Notes: generated by a model from the sequence alone, not told the origin. A stretch of DNA of 64,000 bases from Brachypterus glaber (GCA_958510825.1 OY294047.1:49769365-49833364), one strand, 5' to 3'. Positions 34,214 to 47,024 are shown, counted from the first letter of the stretch. Program-made: numbers and translations.

Positions 34214-34549
34214 TTTAATTTGACACACTAACTGGGTTTCTTTGTGCAGGGTCACATATTGGTACGTACGTAATTTTTTACTTAAATAAAGAACTAATTA
34301 TACTTTTCGACATGACATGACACCTTCTTTTACTTACCAATCATGCTTTTTTTAAGATACGTCTTTTTTTTAGGGAACGGTAGTTTATATATTATAAATT
34401 TATGGAAAATATTTTTTTTTTCTGTAATTAACTAAATAAATTTATGATCTAGATCTTGTTTGGCTAAATTTACTTTGAAGGTTAAGGTAGGGTCTTTTTT
34501 ATAATTAGAATGCTTTGTATAATACCTTTATGGGGATATACTCATGTAA

Positions 34550-34700
34550 GTAGAGTCCGCGCGTGATAAGAATGGTACAGTGAGGTCGTTAAATACGGAA
34601 TGCGCAGTAAGTCAAAACGGATTGTCTACATGCACGCTCCTTAGCAACCGACGTTCACTCCAAAAAGTCCACAATGTCCGCAGTGTTGTCATTAAGTTTA
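34550..34700. other. CpG-rich patch, unassigned
   Basis: A short stretch with many CpGs (GAGTCCGCGCGTGATAAG, GAATGCGCAGTAAG, TAGCAACCGACGTTCAC) in AT-rich surroundings. It has no ORF. A distant promoter or repeat remnant are both possible. Confidence 0.25.
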
Positions 34701-35282
34701 TGACGTAGTTATTTTTTTTAGTATATCGTGGATAATTTATGTTTTTTACTCTTTATTAAAAAAAAATAGGGATTGTAAATTAACTGTCCATTTTTAATTT
34801 TTATTCTTTATATTATCTACAAATAATATTTCAGCAGAAATTTCTCCTGAAAAACTAGTTTTCTTTTGGATAAAAAAGTCCACAAGGATTTTAAATAAAT
34901 ACTAAACAAAAAAATAAATATTTACTTTTTTTTGGATTCTCCATATTAACATACACAACAATAAACATGTATAATATTAATATTATATTGATTTTATATC
35001 AGCTATTTAATAATCACAAGATTTATTACGAACCTTAAACTTGAAACACAAAAGATATTAATATTTATATTTGATCATGAATATATTTAAAATTTACTAT
35101 TCAACTATGAATTTATTAAAAACAATATGTTTTTACTTTCGCGAAAACATGAAAGTGAAAAAAAAAGTCATAGGTAATGAGAAAAACGTATTTATCAATT
35201 TTAATTATTCATGTTATTTGTTGCAACAAACCATGGTTTTACTGCAGTGCTTTTTATGCACAGATAAGTAAAACCAGCACTT

Positions 35283-35343
35283 CTAAGCTGAAAGGTCCTA
35301 TCTACATATGTTTAACATATACAGATAGGACCTTTCAGCTTAG
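35283..35343. repeat. Perfect 21-bp-arm hairpin
   Basis: CTAAGCTGAAAGGTCCTATC and its complement are separated by a 19-nt loop. As transcribed RNA it would form a pre-miRNA-sized stem, but no flanking stem extends it. Confidence 0.6.
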
Positions 35344-36498
35344 CAAGGCAGAGCATTGGGCGTAGAACACAACTAAAACTTTACACATATTTTAAAATAT
35401 AAAAATGTGTAATTTAAGTAAAAATATACCTCATATTATGCAATATATCTGTTCCATATTTTAATTCGCTTACTTACGCCGTTTTAAAATTGAAGGCATT
35501 GTACCATTTAGGGCCAATTGAAACACTTTTTGGTCGGGGATTATCTCTAAACCGAGTTTAAGTTAAAAATTTTCGGCACGCCTTCGATTATTTTGAAATT
35601 TGGCAATTTTGTTTTATTAAAAAGGAAAAAAATAAGGTTTCAAGCCCTTTATATTTTTCACTTATACAATTTTCAACCATTTTTTACGATTGATGGTAAT
35701 TTTACGAATTGTAGGGAGTCCCCATTAGCACCCTTAAAAAAGTTTGATTTCATATTTTCAGAATTTTCTTACACTCAAATGAAAATTTTAAGATAATAAA
35801 AAAGTACAAGGTCCACCCTAATGCTACATATTTTACCCTGTAGTAGTAATGCATAGGTACGTACAGAATTTTCAGTGAACTGGTAAAATTTTAATAAAAA
35901 ACGATGGTATAATGTACAACTACCTTCTACGTTTTTTTTTCAATTTCTCTAGGGACGAATATAAAAGGGAAACCAGTGAGAAATTGATTTATTTTTTATT
36001 GTATCGAAAATAAATAACAAAAATCAAACTTATGGGATTTGAGATTTGGGATTTGGCACTGCATACTTATTTTTCATATAGTTTTTTTTATAACAAAATA
36101 CTTTAAATATGTTTGAATTAAAAAACAAAATACTGTGCAACATACATACTTCTCCGCTTGGATTTAGGGCTCAAACTGAATGTCCGAAAGGTACTGAGAC
36201 ACAAAAAGCCGCAGTTAGTCGGAATGAGGAGAAATTACCAATGGCGATTTCTCCCGTTAGATTAGACAGGGACAAAAGTTCTACCCAAAAAGGATAGAAG
36301 ACATACATACACTCCCACTTCCACCCAACCAAACGAATTCTGTATTTGTTCTTTATTGAACAAATACAATATTTACTTGGCCGGGCGAAAAGTTAACTAT
36401 ATTATTTTTATTAAAGAAATTACTGGCGCCATCTAAATTTTAGTAGAATTATCTTATTCTACAGATTCACATTAGCTATGTTCGTTCGTGCCACTCAG
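35344..36498. other. Gene-free stretch
   Basis: Several short ORFs but no recognisable product. A moderately GC-rich segment at 36155-36330 (GGTACTGAGACACAAAAAGC) could be a repeat fragment. Confidence 0.4.
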
Positions 36499-36588
36499 TG
36501 CTACACTTTCCGGCCAACCAAATAAATACTGTATTTGTTGTATGAAAAAAAAATACAGTATTTATTTCGTTGGCTGGAAAGTGTAGCA
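36499..36588. repeat. 37-bp-arm hairpin
   Basis: TGCTACACTTTCCGGCCAAC and the next 17 bp pair with the complement ending 36588 with only a couple of mismatches. The loop of about 16 nt is A-rich. Confidence 0.7.
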
Positions 36589-36875
36589 CAAATGAGATAG
36601 AGATAGGGTAGACGTCTTTTGTTTCTTAATTCTAGTTGTAGAGAGCTCCATTGCATACTATCCAGGCGTAAATCTACGCCATGTAGGTAAGGGTTTCCAT
36701 ATATACAAAATCGTTCTGTAATTGTTACGGTTACAAATTTTTTGAGGTACCATTTGCAGCAGCAGTGGAAGTTGTTACGGTTTTCCATACGTACTCCATT
36801 TTCAGACTAACGATTCGTTATTGTTGAATCAAACAACTTGTGATTTTCAAGCAGATAAATCGAATTGCTTAGAAA

Positions 36876-37369
36876 CAGGGACGGACTGGCAATATATGTA
36901 TATTACCAAGAAAATGCCCATAATTCCAAAACATTTTTACATAGATATTTATATAAATTTTTTTACCGAAATCAAATCATCTCATAAATAATAAACACTG
37001 AAAAAAACCGCATAAAAATAAATTGATTTCAATATTTTTGTTAATTTTCACTTTTATTTTTAAATATATCTTCGTACGTCATTTTAAGACACATATTTAT
37101 AAAAAAATTAATCATACATAATTCTTATTAATTTTATTTAAATTTTGACAAATATTTTCTTTAAAATTTAATAGAAACTATCAGCAAATCAAATAAATTT
37201 ACTTGTTATGTATTTTTTTACTGGTTTATAGAATGTACTAAGAAAAAAAGTTTTATCAAAATTTATCTGGATGGGCATTTGCCCGAAGATTATTAAAATA
37301 ATTTAAAATAATTTTTATATTTTCCACAAATATATTTTTTCCCGGTGATCCATAGACAGTCCGGCGCTG
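36876..37369. mobile_element. hAT-like MITE
   Basis: The ends CAGGGACGGACTG and (reversed) CAGCGCCGGACTG have the CAG start typical of hAT TIRs. Flanks CTTAGAAA (36868-36875) and CATAGAAG (37370-37377) match at 6 of 8 positions, an aged 8-bp duplication. Internal AATGCCCATAA and TGGGCATTTGCCCG blocks are complementary. It is non-coding. Confidence 0.65.
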
Positions 37370-37649
37370 CATAGAAGCAACTTGGCAACCGGTGAAATTT
37401 AAATAGAAACTATTTTAAAATGCAAATGGACAGCTAAATTGTCACATAAAATACATAAAGTATGAGGCGATAAAATATGAAGTGATAAACTTTTTGGTGA
37501 TTGGTTTTACGTGTGCATGAATGTCTATCGATTAAATTAGCAACATCCTCACAGCAAGGTCGAAAAAAAATTGTTTTTGACTGCAAATGTTATTTTATTA
37601 TACAAGATGATTTAGAAATAGGGTACAAAAGTTTGAAGACTGATAGAAC

Positions 37650-38475
37650 TTTCTTGGTGTCCTAAAAGTCAACTGCATCAGCTACGCCGATGATATGGTC
37701 CTTCTTTGCCCCTCACTTCAAGGTCTACGTATGCTTATAAAAATATGTGAAGACTTTGCCAAATCACGTTCTCTTAAATACAATAGTAATAAGAGTAAAG
37801 TTTTAGTATTCAAGTCCACAAATTATAGAGACCTCTATGTTCCTCCTGTTTATTTAAATAACTCTGCTGTTGAACGCGTGTTCGAAATCAAATACCTAGG
37901 TCACGTTATCAATGATATGCTAAGTGACAACTCTGACATTCAGCGTCACAAGAAAAACCTTTGTGCCCGCGCAAACATGTTAGCTAGAAAATTCTCTAAG
38001 TGCTCTGTCGAGGTTAAGAACTCTCTTTTCAGGACATTTTGTTCTAACGCTTACTGTGGTGAAATTTGGCTTGATCATACGGTGGCCTCGTGGCGAACTC
38101 TTCGCGTATGCTATAATGATGCATATCGCATTATCCATAGACTACCGCGCTATAGTAGTGCCTCGGAAATGTTTGCCTCTGCCCGAATAGATACCCTGGA
38201 TGCTCTGAGACGCAAGTTGCTCGCCTCTTTTGTGAAGCGGCTACTCTCCAGTCCTAATGTTTTCCTAAAAGCGTTTGTATCTTCGGACTGCTTTTGGGTT
38301 TCTGCACAAATCGCCACTTGGCGTCGCCTTTGTTTCTTACAAGTGACCTAATCATTTTATTTATTTATAAATTATAATTATTTTGTTTTGCTTTATTTTT
38401 ATTTTTAATCATTTTATTATTTTGTAGTATATGGCCATTGTGCTGTAATAAAATTATTATTATTATTATTACTAA
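37650..38475 (+). mobile_element. LINE 3' fragment with ATT tail
   Basis: A 5'-truncated non-LTR element that starts just before the RT YADD box, runs through a 110-bp 3' UTR and ends in AATAAAATTATTATT repeats (38448-38472). It differs from the 9869 element in both RT sequence and tail, so it belongs to another LINE family. Confidence 0.75.
37683..38351 (+). pseudogene. Reverse transcriptase C-terminal fragment
   Basis: The frame opens with YADDMVLLCPS (the YADD at 37683-37694 holds the catalytic Asp pair), then LKYNSNKSKVLVF, the IKYLGHVINDMLSDN palm-end block, RANMLARKFSKCS and a thumb/connection region WRTLRVCYNDAYRIIHRLPR. Motifs A and B, the endonuclease and ORF1 are absent, so it cannot act. 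The reading frame is otherwise unbroken over about 220 codons, suggesting a fairly recent insertion. Confidence 0.8.
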
Positions 38476-38503
38476 CAGATCGAGAGAACTATAAATCCAC
38501 ATA

Positions 38504-39590
38504 GTCGGAGAGCTGGTGATAATTTTTATTTCATTTTTTGCTTAGTTTAGTTTAGTTTAGTTTATTCGTTTATAGTCGTTCGGCTATATTTTATATATGT
38601 CTTAAAGTACATTCAAATTAAGCTATTTTCAAATTGCTAGAAGCTCCAAAAGATATGGCAATGAGATACCAAAACATCTATTTTTAACTTTCCGAGTCAT
38701 ATACATTTCATTTAATATGTACATTCAGATTAAGCTATTTTCATAGCTATACACAATAATTCTGACGCCATGGAGTGAGAAAAGTCTTTAAAAAGTGCCT
38801 TTAAAATATGTGATACTTATTTTTTTTTATGAAATGAGAATTTATGAAATGACATTTTGATTAAATGAAAATTATTGAGACTTTTTAGTGTTGACATATG
38901 TCGGATAAAGTTGGGAGTTGCGTTCCACCCGTGGAACCGGCAACAAGAGTCTACGGCGCGATTGGTAAATCATTTAACGGTGTTTAGTCACAGCCAGACT
39001 GTTTTATGTTAAAATCTGATTGTTAAGAAAATATCTATACTACGAAACGGTTCTACATATTTAAATTGATTTAAATTGAATATTTTATGTTTGTGATGTA
39101 CTTTTGTGGGTTAACCACGTTTTTTTGTGAGGTTATGTTGATAAGAAATTATATTTAGTTGAAACGATTAGAGAGACTCGCTTTAAGTCTCTAATACTTG
39201 TACCTGGTCAATAAGAACGAGAGTTCAAGACCATTAAGTCCTTTTGGGTCACTTTAATTTAGTGTCCGAAAGGAAATTTTGAAGAAGAAGAAGAAGAACA
39301 GATAAAGTTGTTAAAGTCTTTTTTTAACTCTTAGCCTAGTTAATAATTGTGTAAAAGTGTGAAAATAGACTAATCTAAACGTAATAAATGTTATTTGTTT
39401 GACTCGGTAAGTTAAAAATATATTTTTCGGGGACCCCATTTCACCACCTTTTCGAGGCTTTTAACATCCAAAGGAACCCGATTCAGGACCTGACGATTTG
39501 CAAATAGCCTAATTTGAATGTACTTTAAGACATATATAAAATACAGCTGGGAGCAAATAATGAAATAAAAATGGTCACGAGCTCTTAGAC
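38504..39590. mobile_element. TA-type element with long TIRs, copy 2
   Basis: The ends GTCGGAGAGCTGGTGATAAT and (reversed) GTCTAAGAGCTCGTGACCAT are flanked by TA on both sides. Arms of about 300 bp share AGTACATTCAAATTAAGCTA and CAATAATTCTGACGCCA-like blocks with the copy at 14176. A small TTTAG-repeat insertion with TTTATTCGTTTATAGTCGTT lies at 38539-38585. The interior includes a GAA trinucleotide tract (39282-39298). Confidence 0.65.
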
Positions 39591-40101
39591 TACCAGAGAG
39601 TAAAACCGACAGACTGATAGGCTGACAGAAAATTAATTTTTTGCATAAAAAAAGGTTAAGAAACGTAAAAAAAGCATTTTTTTTTTCAAAATAAAAATAA
39701 ATTACTAACAGAAGGAAAGTCTCCTTGAGGATGTTAATAAAATAGATGTCTTATTTTTTATAATTTATGACATAAGAAATAGATAACGGCGATTCTTATG
39801 ACTAATAAATAGGGTGTGATGAAGATCATCATGTTACTATAAAATTGTCAAGTAGTGCCATAAATTTTTATTTCATATTTAATGTCTTTTTATTAAGTTA
39901 AGCATGACTAAAATTGGGTGCGTAAAGAATTTAAATACATTTAAAAAGATTTAAAATTTTTCTATAATTTTATAATACACACTAAAAAAAAAACAGAGAG
40001 TGGAGACGAGCTAAAATAAAATAATAAATACAATAATTATTTGGCATTTAGGGTTTACAAGATTTTATTTTTTAAACTTTGATGGAAGTGGAATAAATCT
40101 A
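39591..40101. other. Spacer, no gene
   Basis: AT-rich sequence with no supported feature. Confidence 0.4.
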
Positions 40102-40440
40102 TTTATCCAATACATACAGATAATAAGACAATTACCAGCTTTATTTTAAATATATAAACTCAATAATAACCCCAGCGTGACTTTTACTTTATTGAGTGGA
40201 TAATTATTTATTTTACCCACTCAACTGTCACTTGTCAAATTATTTTCTGGTAAATGTCATTAAAATTTTTAATAAAAATATGAATTCGTAAGATATTTAT
40301 TGGATAAAACCTTGTATGGCACTCATGGGTAAACCGATATTGCCCTCTCGAAAATTAACCTGCTTGGCTGACGCCTCGCAGGTTAATTTTCTATGGGCAA
40401 TATCTTACTTTACCCACTAGTACCATAAATAACTATTTAT
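40102..40440 (-). repeat. Hairpin-ended repeat, inverted partner of 33876-34213
   Basis: Same element as at 33876 in opposite orientation. Its hairpin stem (AAATTAACCTGCTTGGC with GCCTCGCAGGTTAATTT) and outer GGTAAACC and GGGTAAAGT blocks are intact. The two copies are 5.9 kb apart and could pair as one large inverted repeat. Confidence 0.75.
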
Positions 40441-41373
40441 GTTTCGCCCGAATATTAGCAAATTGATTAAGGATTAAATTGAAACTTATTATAGTATGTT
40501 TGGCATTGGTAATAGATATATTTTTTTTAAATGTTATTTTATCTTTAGTTTAATATACAGTATATGAGAAAATTAAATGTGTGATGACGTACGCTACTTG
40601 ACGTACCCTACAATATTTCCACCAAAATTTAAATATTTTATTTTCTAATTTATCTCAAAGAAATAAAAACAAAAACTACAATTTGAATTAAAAAAACTCT
40701 AAATTTAACAGTAAAATACAACACTACTTAAATACAACACATGAATTATAACTGGAATTTCTTGTTTGGCCGGTTTGAAACGAACTGTAACTTAATTTCA
40801 TAAAAAAGTGTTTCGATTGGATAAATTTTGATTAATTTTGTTAGGGTGCGTTGATGTTGTGTAAAATATAATTTTATTTGGCTATTAATTAAAAAACAGA
40901 TTAATTTTAAATAACATATGTAAAATTTAGTCTTCAATAACTATATTTCATAATAAAAGTATGGTATGTAAATAATTTTAAATTTTGCACCTTGGTTTTA
41001 AATTATACGGAATGGATGTTTGGATGAAATGTAAGGAGTTTTACTAAAATGATTTTCGTTTGCTCTTAGAGCTAAAATGGCAAAGAGATTAATAACTCTT
41101 TTGCCTTTTAGTTCATATAAATTAACAATTAAAAATTAAAAAAAAATAAATATAAAAAGTATAAACATAATAGGTTTATTATGATAATATTTCGTTTAGA
41201 TTTATGTAAAGCCCGAGGACATATTGATAAACGCTTTCATTTTTTATTATTATTTTCATTTTTTAATATTCTCTTAATATAATTATATTATAATTACAAA
41301 AGCATTTGGTTGTATGGTTGTTACAAAAGCATTTTTAGTAAAGAAACTGAATCCATTAAAATGTGATACTATA
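40441..41373. other. AT-rich spacer, no gene
   Basis: Only short chance ORFs. No repeat with definable ends is seen. Confidence 0.45.
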
Positions 41374-42096
41374 CAGTGTGGTCCAAAAGTCACCCCCCCC
41401 CCTCTTAACTTTTGAACGAGTTGAGATATCGATTTCAAATTTAGAACTCTTAAATAAGACAACTTAAACTATCTTTAAGCATATATTTGATACTTTTATC
41501 TCTTAAAATGTGAGCAGGGGGGCATGGGGGGAATTTGTTTAAATAGAAAGGGGTTCGTGTGATACATCATTTAAAGCCTTTAAAATTCTCTATATAACCA
41601 TACATTTTTAAAATTTTTAAACATGTTTTTTGAGGTTTTGATTTTTCAGTTTTTTGTGCTAAAAAAATAAATGTTTAAGTTTTTTTTTGTTAATTTTTGT
41701 TTATGTCAACTAAAATTAGTTTAAAAGTATAATTTACTTTTTTCCATTATGAAATTAGGCATTTTTAAAAAATTGTTTGGATCTTTTAGAGAAATTTTGA
41801 CAAAAATACCCATTTTCAACCCTATTTTAAACCCAAAAATAAATGTTTTAAAAAAATAAAAAATATACAGTTAAATGTAGAATTTTATAAGCTTTAAAAT
41901 GATGTATCATACGACCCACCTTTACAATTAAAAAAATGTCGCTCTATGCCCCCCTGCCCACATTTTAAGAGCTAAAAGTATCAAATATATGCTTAAAGAT
42001 AGTTTAAGTTGTCTTATTTAAGAGTTCTAAATTTGAAATCGATATCTAAACTCGTTCAAAAGTTAAGAGGGGGGGGGTAACTTTTGGACCGCTCTG
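41374..42096. mobile_element. TA-flanked element with ~230-bp TIRs
   Basis: The ends CAGTGTGGTCCAAAAGTCAC and (reversed) CAGAGCGGTCCAAAAGTTAC lie between TA dinucleotides and have poly(C/G) runs next to them. The arms pair through GAACGAGTTGAGATATCGAT, TTAAGCATATATTTGATAC and a GGGGGGCAT block. The interior is non-coding. Fragments of the family occur at 19640, 50940-51180 and 62802. Confidence 0.8.
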
Positions 42097-42770
42097 TATA
42101 TAGTAGCATGCTAAAAATAAAATGGTCAGAGAGAGTTAGAAACGAGAGCGTACTGCGAAGAATCGGGGTACTGGATAATCCATTTGAGGATTCTAGGTTA
42201 GTCTGGAACATGAAAATTTGATATCCCGGAATGAATATATGTTAACCCAATAAAAAAAATAATTATTCCTTGGTTAGAATTAAGGATTGAAACTTCAAGT
42301 CCTTCCCGTTCAAACATACAGTAAATATTGGCACCAATGTTGGACACTGGAAGAGTGGACCCCGAAGTACAAAAAAAATCAATATGCGCTTTCTGTCCTT
42401 CTAGAAAACGCCGAATGAACAATATTTTTTCTACGATCTAATAGAAAAGTTAACATTTCTACAAGTTCTCAAACTTCAAAATAACCTATTTCTTAGTTTT
42501 TTACTTTTCTTCTAGTTACCATGACATCAAGTAGAAAAGTGATTTTTTTTGCGCGCACAGTGTAGGCAACCGGCATGTCAATCGTAAAACAGCTGTCAGT
42601 TATATGCGACGAGATGTTGGTCAGCCATTTTTTTAATATAAATTATTATTTATTTTGAATCAAATCTCAATTTGGTGTTCTAAATATTTGTGTGCTATAT
42701 ATTTGTTGTTAAAAGGAATTATGGAGATTTGCAGATAATTGTACTTAAGTTCTGCGAGCTTGTAAGGTAA

Positions 42771-42927
42771 GGGAACGTTCAATTATTACGTAACGCAAAT
42801 TTTGATCATTTTAGACCCCCACCCCACCCCTGTAACACTATTTTCCTATACCATTAACATGGGCGTAACACTCCAAAATGACCCGACCCCCCCCCCTAGG
42901 AGCGTTACGTAATACTTGAACGTTCCC
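42771..42927. mobile_element. MITE with GGGAACGTTC ends, copy 2
   Basis: About 90% identical to the 27429 copy throughout. Flanked by TAA on both sides (42768-42770 and 42928-42930). Confidence 0.85.
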
Positions 42928-43707
42928 TAACTCACTATCTGAAATATATTTATTTATTTTAGATCGTAGAAAAAATGTTGTTTGTATTACGAGCGCAAAA
43001 TGTATTTCTGCTTTCGCGTGATTGCTGATCTCGTCAAATGTATACTTGTTACACATTTTTATACGAATGTACATTACGTTACGTAATGTTTAATGTAAAA
43101 TAAATTTTTGTCTAGTTGTTTATTTAATCAATAATGTTTTGTTTAATCTACGTGAATTCTTACTTTATTTTAACAAAAATTAAAATAGAATGATATAATT
43201 GAAGATGCTTAGTAGTAAAGTACAGTAAAATAAGGCTTAGTATTCTAGGGTTAAAGCTAGTTATTTGTTTTTTTTTTTACTAGATTAACTTTTTTTTTAT
43301 TAGAAAAAGGTGAAATGGTTTCTGTAATTGAAAGCTTACACTAACAGTATGGTAAAAACCACCTTTTCAAAATGTGCCGTTTTATAAACAGAGTAGTTTA
43401 GTGTGAAGATTGCAGCCATTGATCACGGCATCGAAGGCCAAATAGTGTTAATAATTTAAGACACGAACGAAACTAGGAAATTGGAGAAAAAAGTAGCTTT
43501 TAGTTAAAGGCCAGGAGGTGTGTCGAAAAAAATGTTCATCAAAGTATCAACAAAATATATTCTGGTCAGATTTTAAGGCTTTGGACTTTTTGTGTATTCC
43601 AGGATATTTATTCCAGATTTTCCGAAAACCGTCGAAAATAAAAAAAAAATATTAACGTTTTTCTCCTGGAAAGGTTTAAATTCAGCAAAAACATATTAAT
43701 TATTATT

Positions 43708-43956
43708 GGTGGCAATGGCTTAGTGGCTAGTGCATCAGAATGACGAGCCGACAAGCGTGAGTTCGATTCTCACTGGCACCGATTTGCCTGTTTCAGTTAA
43801 TTAATAATTGAAATTCGGCGAAGGCTGTAAAGTAAAGCGGACACTCCCTAGAAACTGGTTCCCTCTATTACTAGCCCACACAAGTCCTGGACTTAGGGGA
43901 TGCTTAATTAAGTAGAATAGTACGAGGTTAAACAAACATGTAATGTAATGTAATTA
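43708..43956 (+). mobile_element. tRNA-derived SINE, copy 3 (best preserved)
   Basis: The head reads like a tRNA: start GGTGGCA, A box TGGCTTAGTGGCTAG, B box GTGAGTTCGATTCTCAC and a TGGCACC acceptor-like end. The body TTAATTAATAATTGAAATTC, GTAAAGCGGACACTCCCTAG, ACACAAGTCCTGGACTTAGG and GATGCTTAATTAAGTAGAAT leads to a tail of TGTAA units. It would be transcribed by RNA polymerase III and mobilised by a LINE partner. Confidence 0.88.
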
Positions 43957-43963
43957 GGCTTCG

Positions 43964-44227
43964 GATCAACGAACTAATAACTATTCTCTCTAGAATAGGC
44001 ATTTCATTCGTAAAAACTGACAAAAACGTCGGAAACATAAACATTCGTCTGTCTTACTCGCACATATTTGTTCTAACAGAGACAACAATACCAGTTACTG
44101 GTAATTGTTATTGTTCAGGCCTGAATATACCTACTATTTGTTTACAAATAAACCGAGATATTGGCGATACTTTATTTTAACGGTATGCCTATTCTAGAAA
44201 GAAGAGTTCTTAGTTCGTTGCTTTGGA
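43964..44227. mobile_element. MITE with AACGAACTAATAACT ends, copy 1
   Basis: The ends CAACGAACTAATAACTATTC and (reversed) CAACGAACTAAGAACTCTTC begin arms of about 40 bp through TCTAGAATAGGCAT. The core has palindromic CAGTTACTGGTAATTG and TTCAGGCCTGAA. Copy 2 lies at 63457-63711 in opposite orientation. It starts immediately after the SINE tail. Confidence 0.75.
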
Positions 44228-44744
44228 TCTAAATATGCAAAAAAGGTACCTATAATAATTTTGTTTTTGTGCTAAAACTTGCTTTTGCTCTCAAAAATGG
44301 TATAAAGTTATAGATAAATTTTCTACATATCCAGCCAGTTTCTTCCCTATTTATCATTGCCTCATCCTATTTTTATAAGAAATATATTAGTATTCCAAAT
44401 TTCAAGTTTATGACTAAAGCATTGATTTATAAAACGCAAAAATAAGTTAAAAAAAATCAAATATTTATTTTTTTCCATCCAAACCTATCAATCTCTTGGG
44501 CTATAAGAAAGCATTGTAAATTCAATTCGATTCATCGACTTTCACAATAACTTAAATACTCTTTCAAACAAACTTAAACGAAACAAGTCTTAATAAAATA
44601 CATTAAAAATGAAAAACCATCGGAAAACGATTTAAAAAACTATTAGTTTCGTATTTTATTGATAATTTTGTGTTTATGTTTGGAATTTAAAATGAATACT
44701 TGGTTTAACTAGGCTGATAGTTTTAAAACAAGGGTAATTTTGGT

Positions 44745-45130
44745 GTATTAGCTCTGGAAATTGGGAAATTAGCAGAATTTGGGGTACTAGGAAATTGGAA
44801 TATTTAATAAATCAGGGGAATTAGGCCAATAAGGAAATTAGCTAAAATGGGGAAATTTGGTTAATTAGAAATACTAAGGGAATTAGGAGTACTTTAATTA
44901 AGGGAATAACCAAAATAATGGCAATTAGTCAATTAGAGGAATCGAAAAAATTGGAGTAAAGAGGACAATAAGATGAATTTAAGAAATTAGAGAGGGGTGA
45001 GGAAATAATGGGAATTGGGGACTAAGGAAACTAGTTTAACTGGGGTCATTTGTAGAATTAGAAAAAAGAGGAATTAGGGAATTAATTCAATTAGGGGGTA
45101 TAGGGGACTTAGGGGTATTAGTTGGTAATT
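44745..45130 (+). repeat. Degenerate GGAATTAG-type minisatellite
   Basis: Nearly 390 bp made of short purine-rich words (GGGAATTAGG, GGAAATTAGC, GGGGAAATTTGG, GGGGACTTAGGGG) in irregular 8-12 nt spacing, strongly asymmetric for G over C on the plus strand. No fixed period can be read. Confidence 0.65.
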
Positions 45131-45778
45131 AGCGTGTTTTTTTTATAGAATTGTAGTTTTCTTATATCTTTTTAGCCTTACTTGTTTTTTTAATTTTCTC
45201 GTTTTGAGTCACAACATGTTTAACAGTTAAGAGTCATTTTGTCTTTTTTCTAGTGTTTTATAACATTGTCAAAGAACTTTTACCTCAAGAAGGAACATGA
45301 TGAAATCTACCGTATGCTTTGTTTGAAGCGTGAACCAACTACGGTGAGGGGCTGGTGGGGAGTGACTATTGTTTACACTTAGTACTCGTAAAGAGAGAGA
45401 ATGAATGTGTAAACTCACAGCCTAATGTCGTAAAATGACTGACAGGGGTACAGTGTTGCCGATTGGAAACATATACTTTGTATATTTTATTGTAAATTTT
45501 AAGAAACATTAGTTCTGTATGAGTTTTATATGAACTAATATTTTAATTTTAATAGATTTAAATATACTATATTATTAAACATAATTATAGTATACACAAT
45601 AAAGTTTTTTACATTTTTAATTTAAGTATAATGATTTGAATTCATGATAAGGTGAAAACTACGCAACATCGCTACTAGGTAGCCTGAAAGTCGACTAGCG
45701 ACATCTACATTTTACACCACAAACTTTCAATAAATATTTTTAGTTACTTTTGTGTCAGAAGTGTTTATGCGAAATAAA

Positions 45779-45890
<112 letters not shown>

Positions 45891-46663
45891 AGGTACAGGA
45901 ATATGCGTAGTTATAAATTAATTTTAAACTAGTTAACCAGTTATAGTCTAAATGTGATCATAAATTAATTATTGATTTTGGATAATAATTCTGATATGCA
46001 TACATAGTAATATAGTATACTTAGTGTAAAACGATAGATATTCTACAGAAAAACATAGTAGGTAAATAGTTAAAACCGCAGTTTCTACCTCGTGAAAATT
46101 TTTCAATAAGCTATTTTTGAGAAAATCGATTTTTTCGATTTTTGTTAATCAATAAACTGTCTATGAGGGACTAGAGAAAAATTGGGAGTCCTATAAAAAT
46201 CTAAAGTTTAAAGTTGGACTTTGATCTGTCAAGTGTTATGGTCTGTAGACCTTTCAACAAAGGGATGGACGGACAGACGTATATGCAAATCTTCGGTGTT
46301 TTGCTATCTAGGGGCCTCAAAATGGATAAATACAAATAACCTTACAACAATATCATTAATTTTGAATTTTAATCATTTCACTATTATTTAGCTTAGAACA
46401 AACACATTGTGTTTGCTCTATGGTTTTAGGTACTTACTGGGTTTTTGGTTTATTCACTTTTGCTAATTATAAGGAATGTCAAATGGCATAAGTATAAACA
46501 GAGTGCCGACATATTGGAAAACTTTTAATTGATTTATTTGATATGGACCAGTTACAGGTTACGCATTATGAATTATTTACCGTATTAAATACAGAACGGT
46601 TTTTTATATTTAAAACCCCTAGAAACTTTAGTTATTGAATACAAGAATAAAAGAGCCTTTTAA

Positions 46664-46956
46664 AGGCCCACAAAAAAATGTTATGTGTTCTAAGGTTGAG
46701 ACCCACCTCTTCTTATGTATTTTGAGATGCTGAACACGAATCTGCCATAAAAAAGCAACTCATTGGCTCATATTTTTGCTACAATGAAAAAACTGTCTAA
46801 AATTGTGAAAATTTTATGTGCAATTTTATTCTAGCAAAAAAATGAGCCCATGAAGTGCCTTTTTTATGAGAGATTTTTGTTCAGCGAATACATAAGAATA
46901 AGTGGACCCACTTGAGACCCGTCTCAACCCCATCAAAAAAAAATTTTTCTGGGCCT
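46664..46956. mobile_element. PIF-like palindromic MITE
   Basis: AGGCCCACAAAAA and the reversed end AGGCCCAGAAAAA enclose two long arms sharing GTGGACCCAC/GGGTC, TATGTATT, GCTGAACACGAATCT and ATGAGCCCATGA-type blocks around an AATTTTATG core. The left flank is TAA; the right flank is unclear. Confidence 0.6.
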
Positions 46957-47024
46957 GTTTTATTAATAAAATACCTTGGTAATTAGCATAAAAAATTCAA
47001 AAAATAATCATTTCACTATTTAAA

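Noticed and set aside
35283..35343. microRNA precursor
   Set aside because: The perfect 21-bp stem does not extend beyond the repeat arms, and similar small foldbacks here are transposon-derived; without small RNA data a miRNA call is not supported.
43708..43790. Functional tRNA gene
   Set aside because: The A and B boxes are there, but the acceptor and anticodon arms do not pair properly and the sequence continues into a shared SINE body and TGTAA tail.
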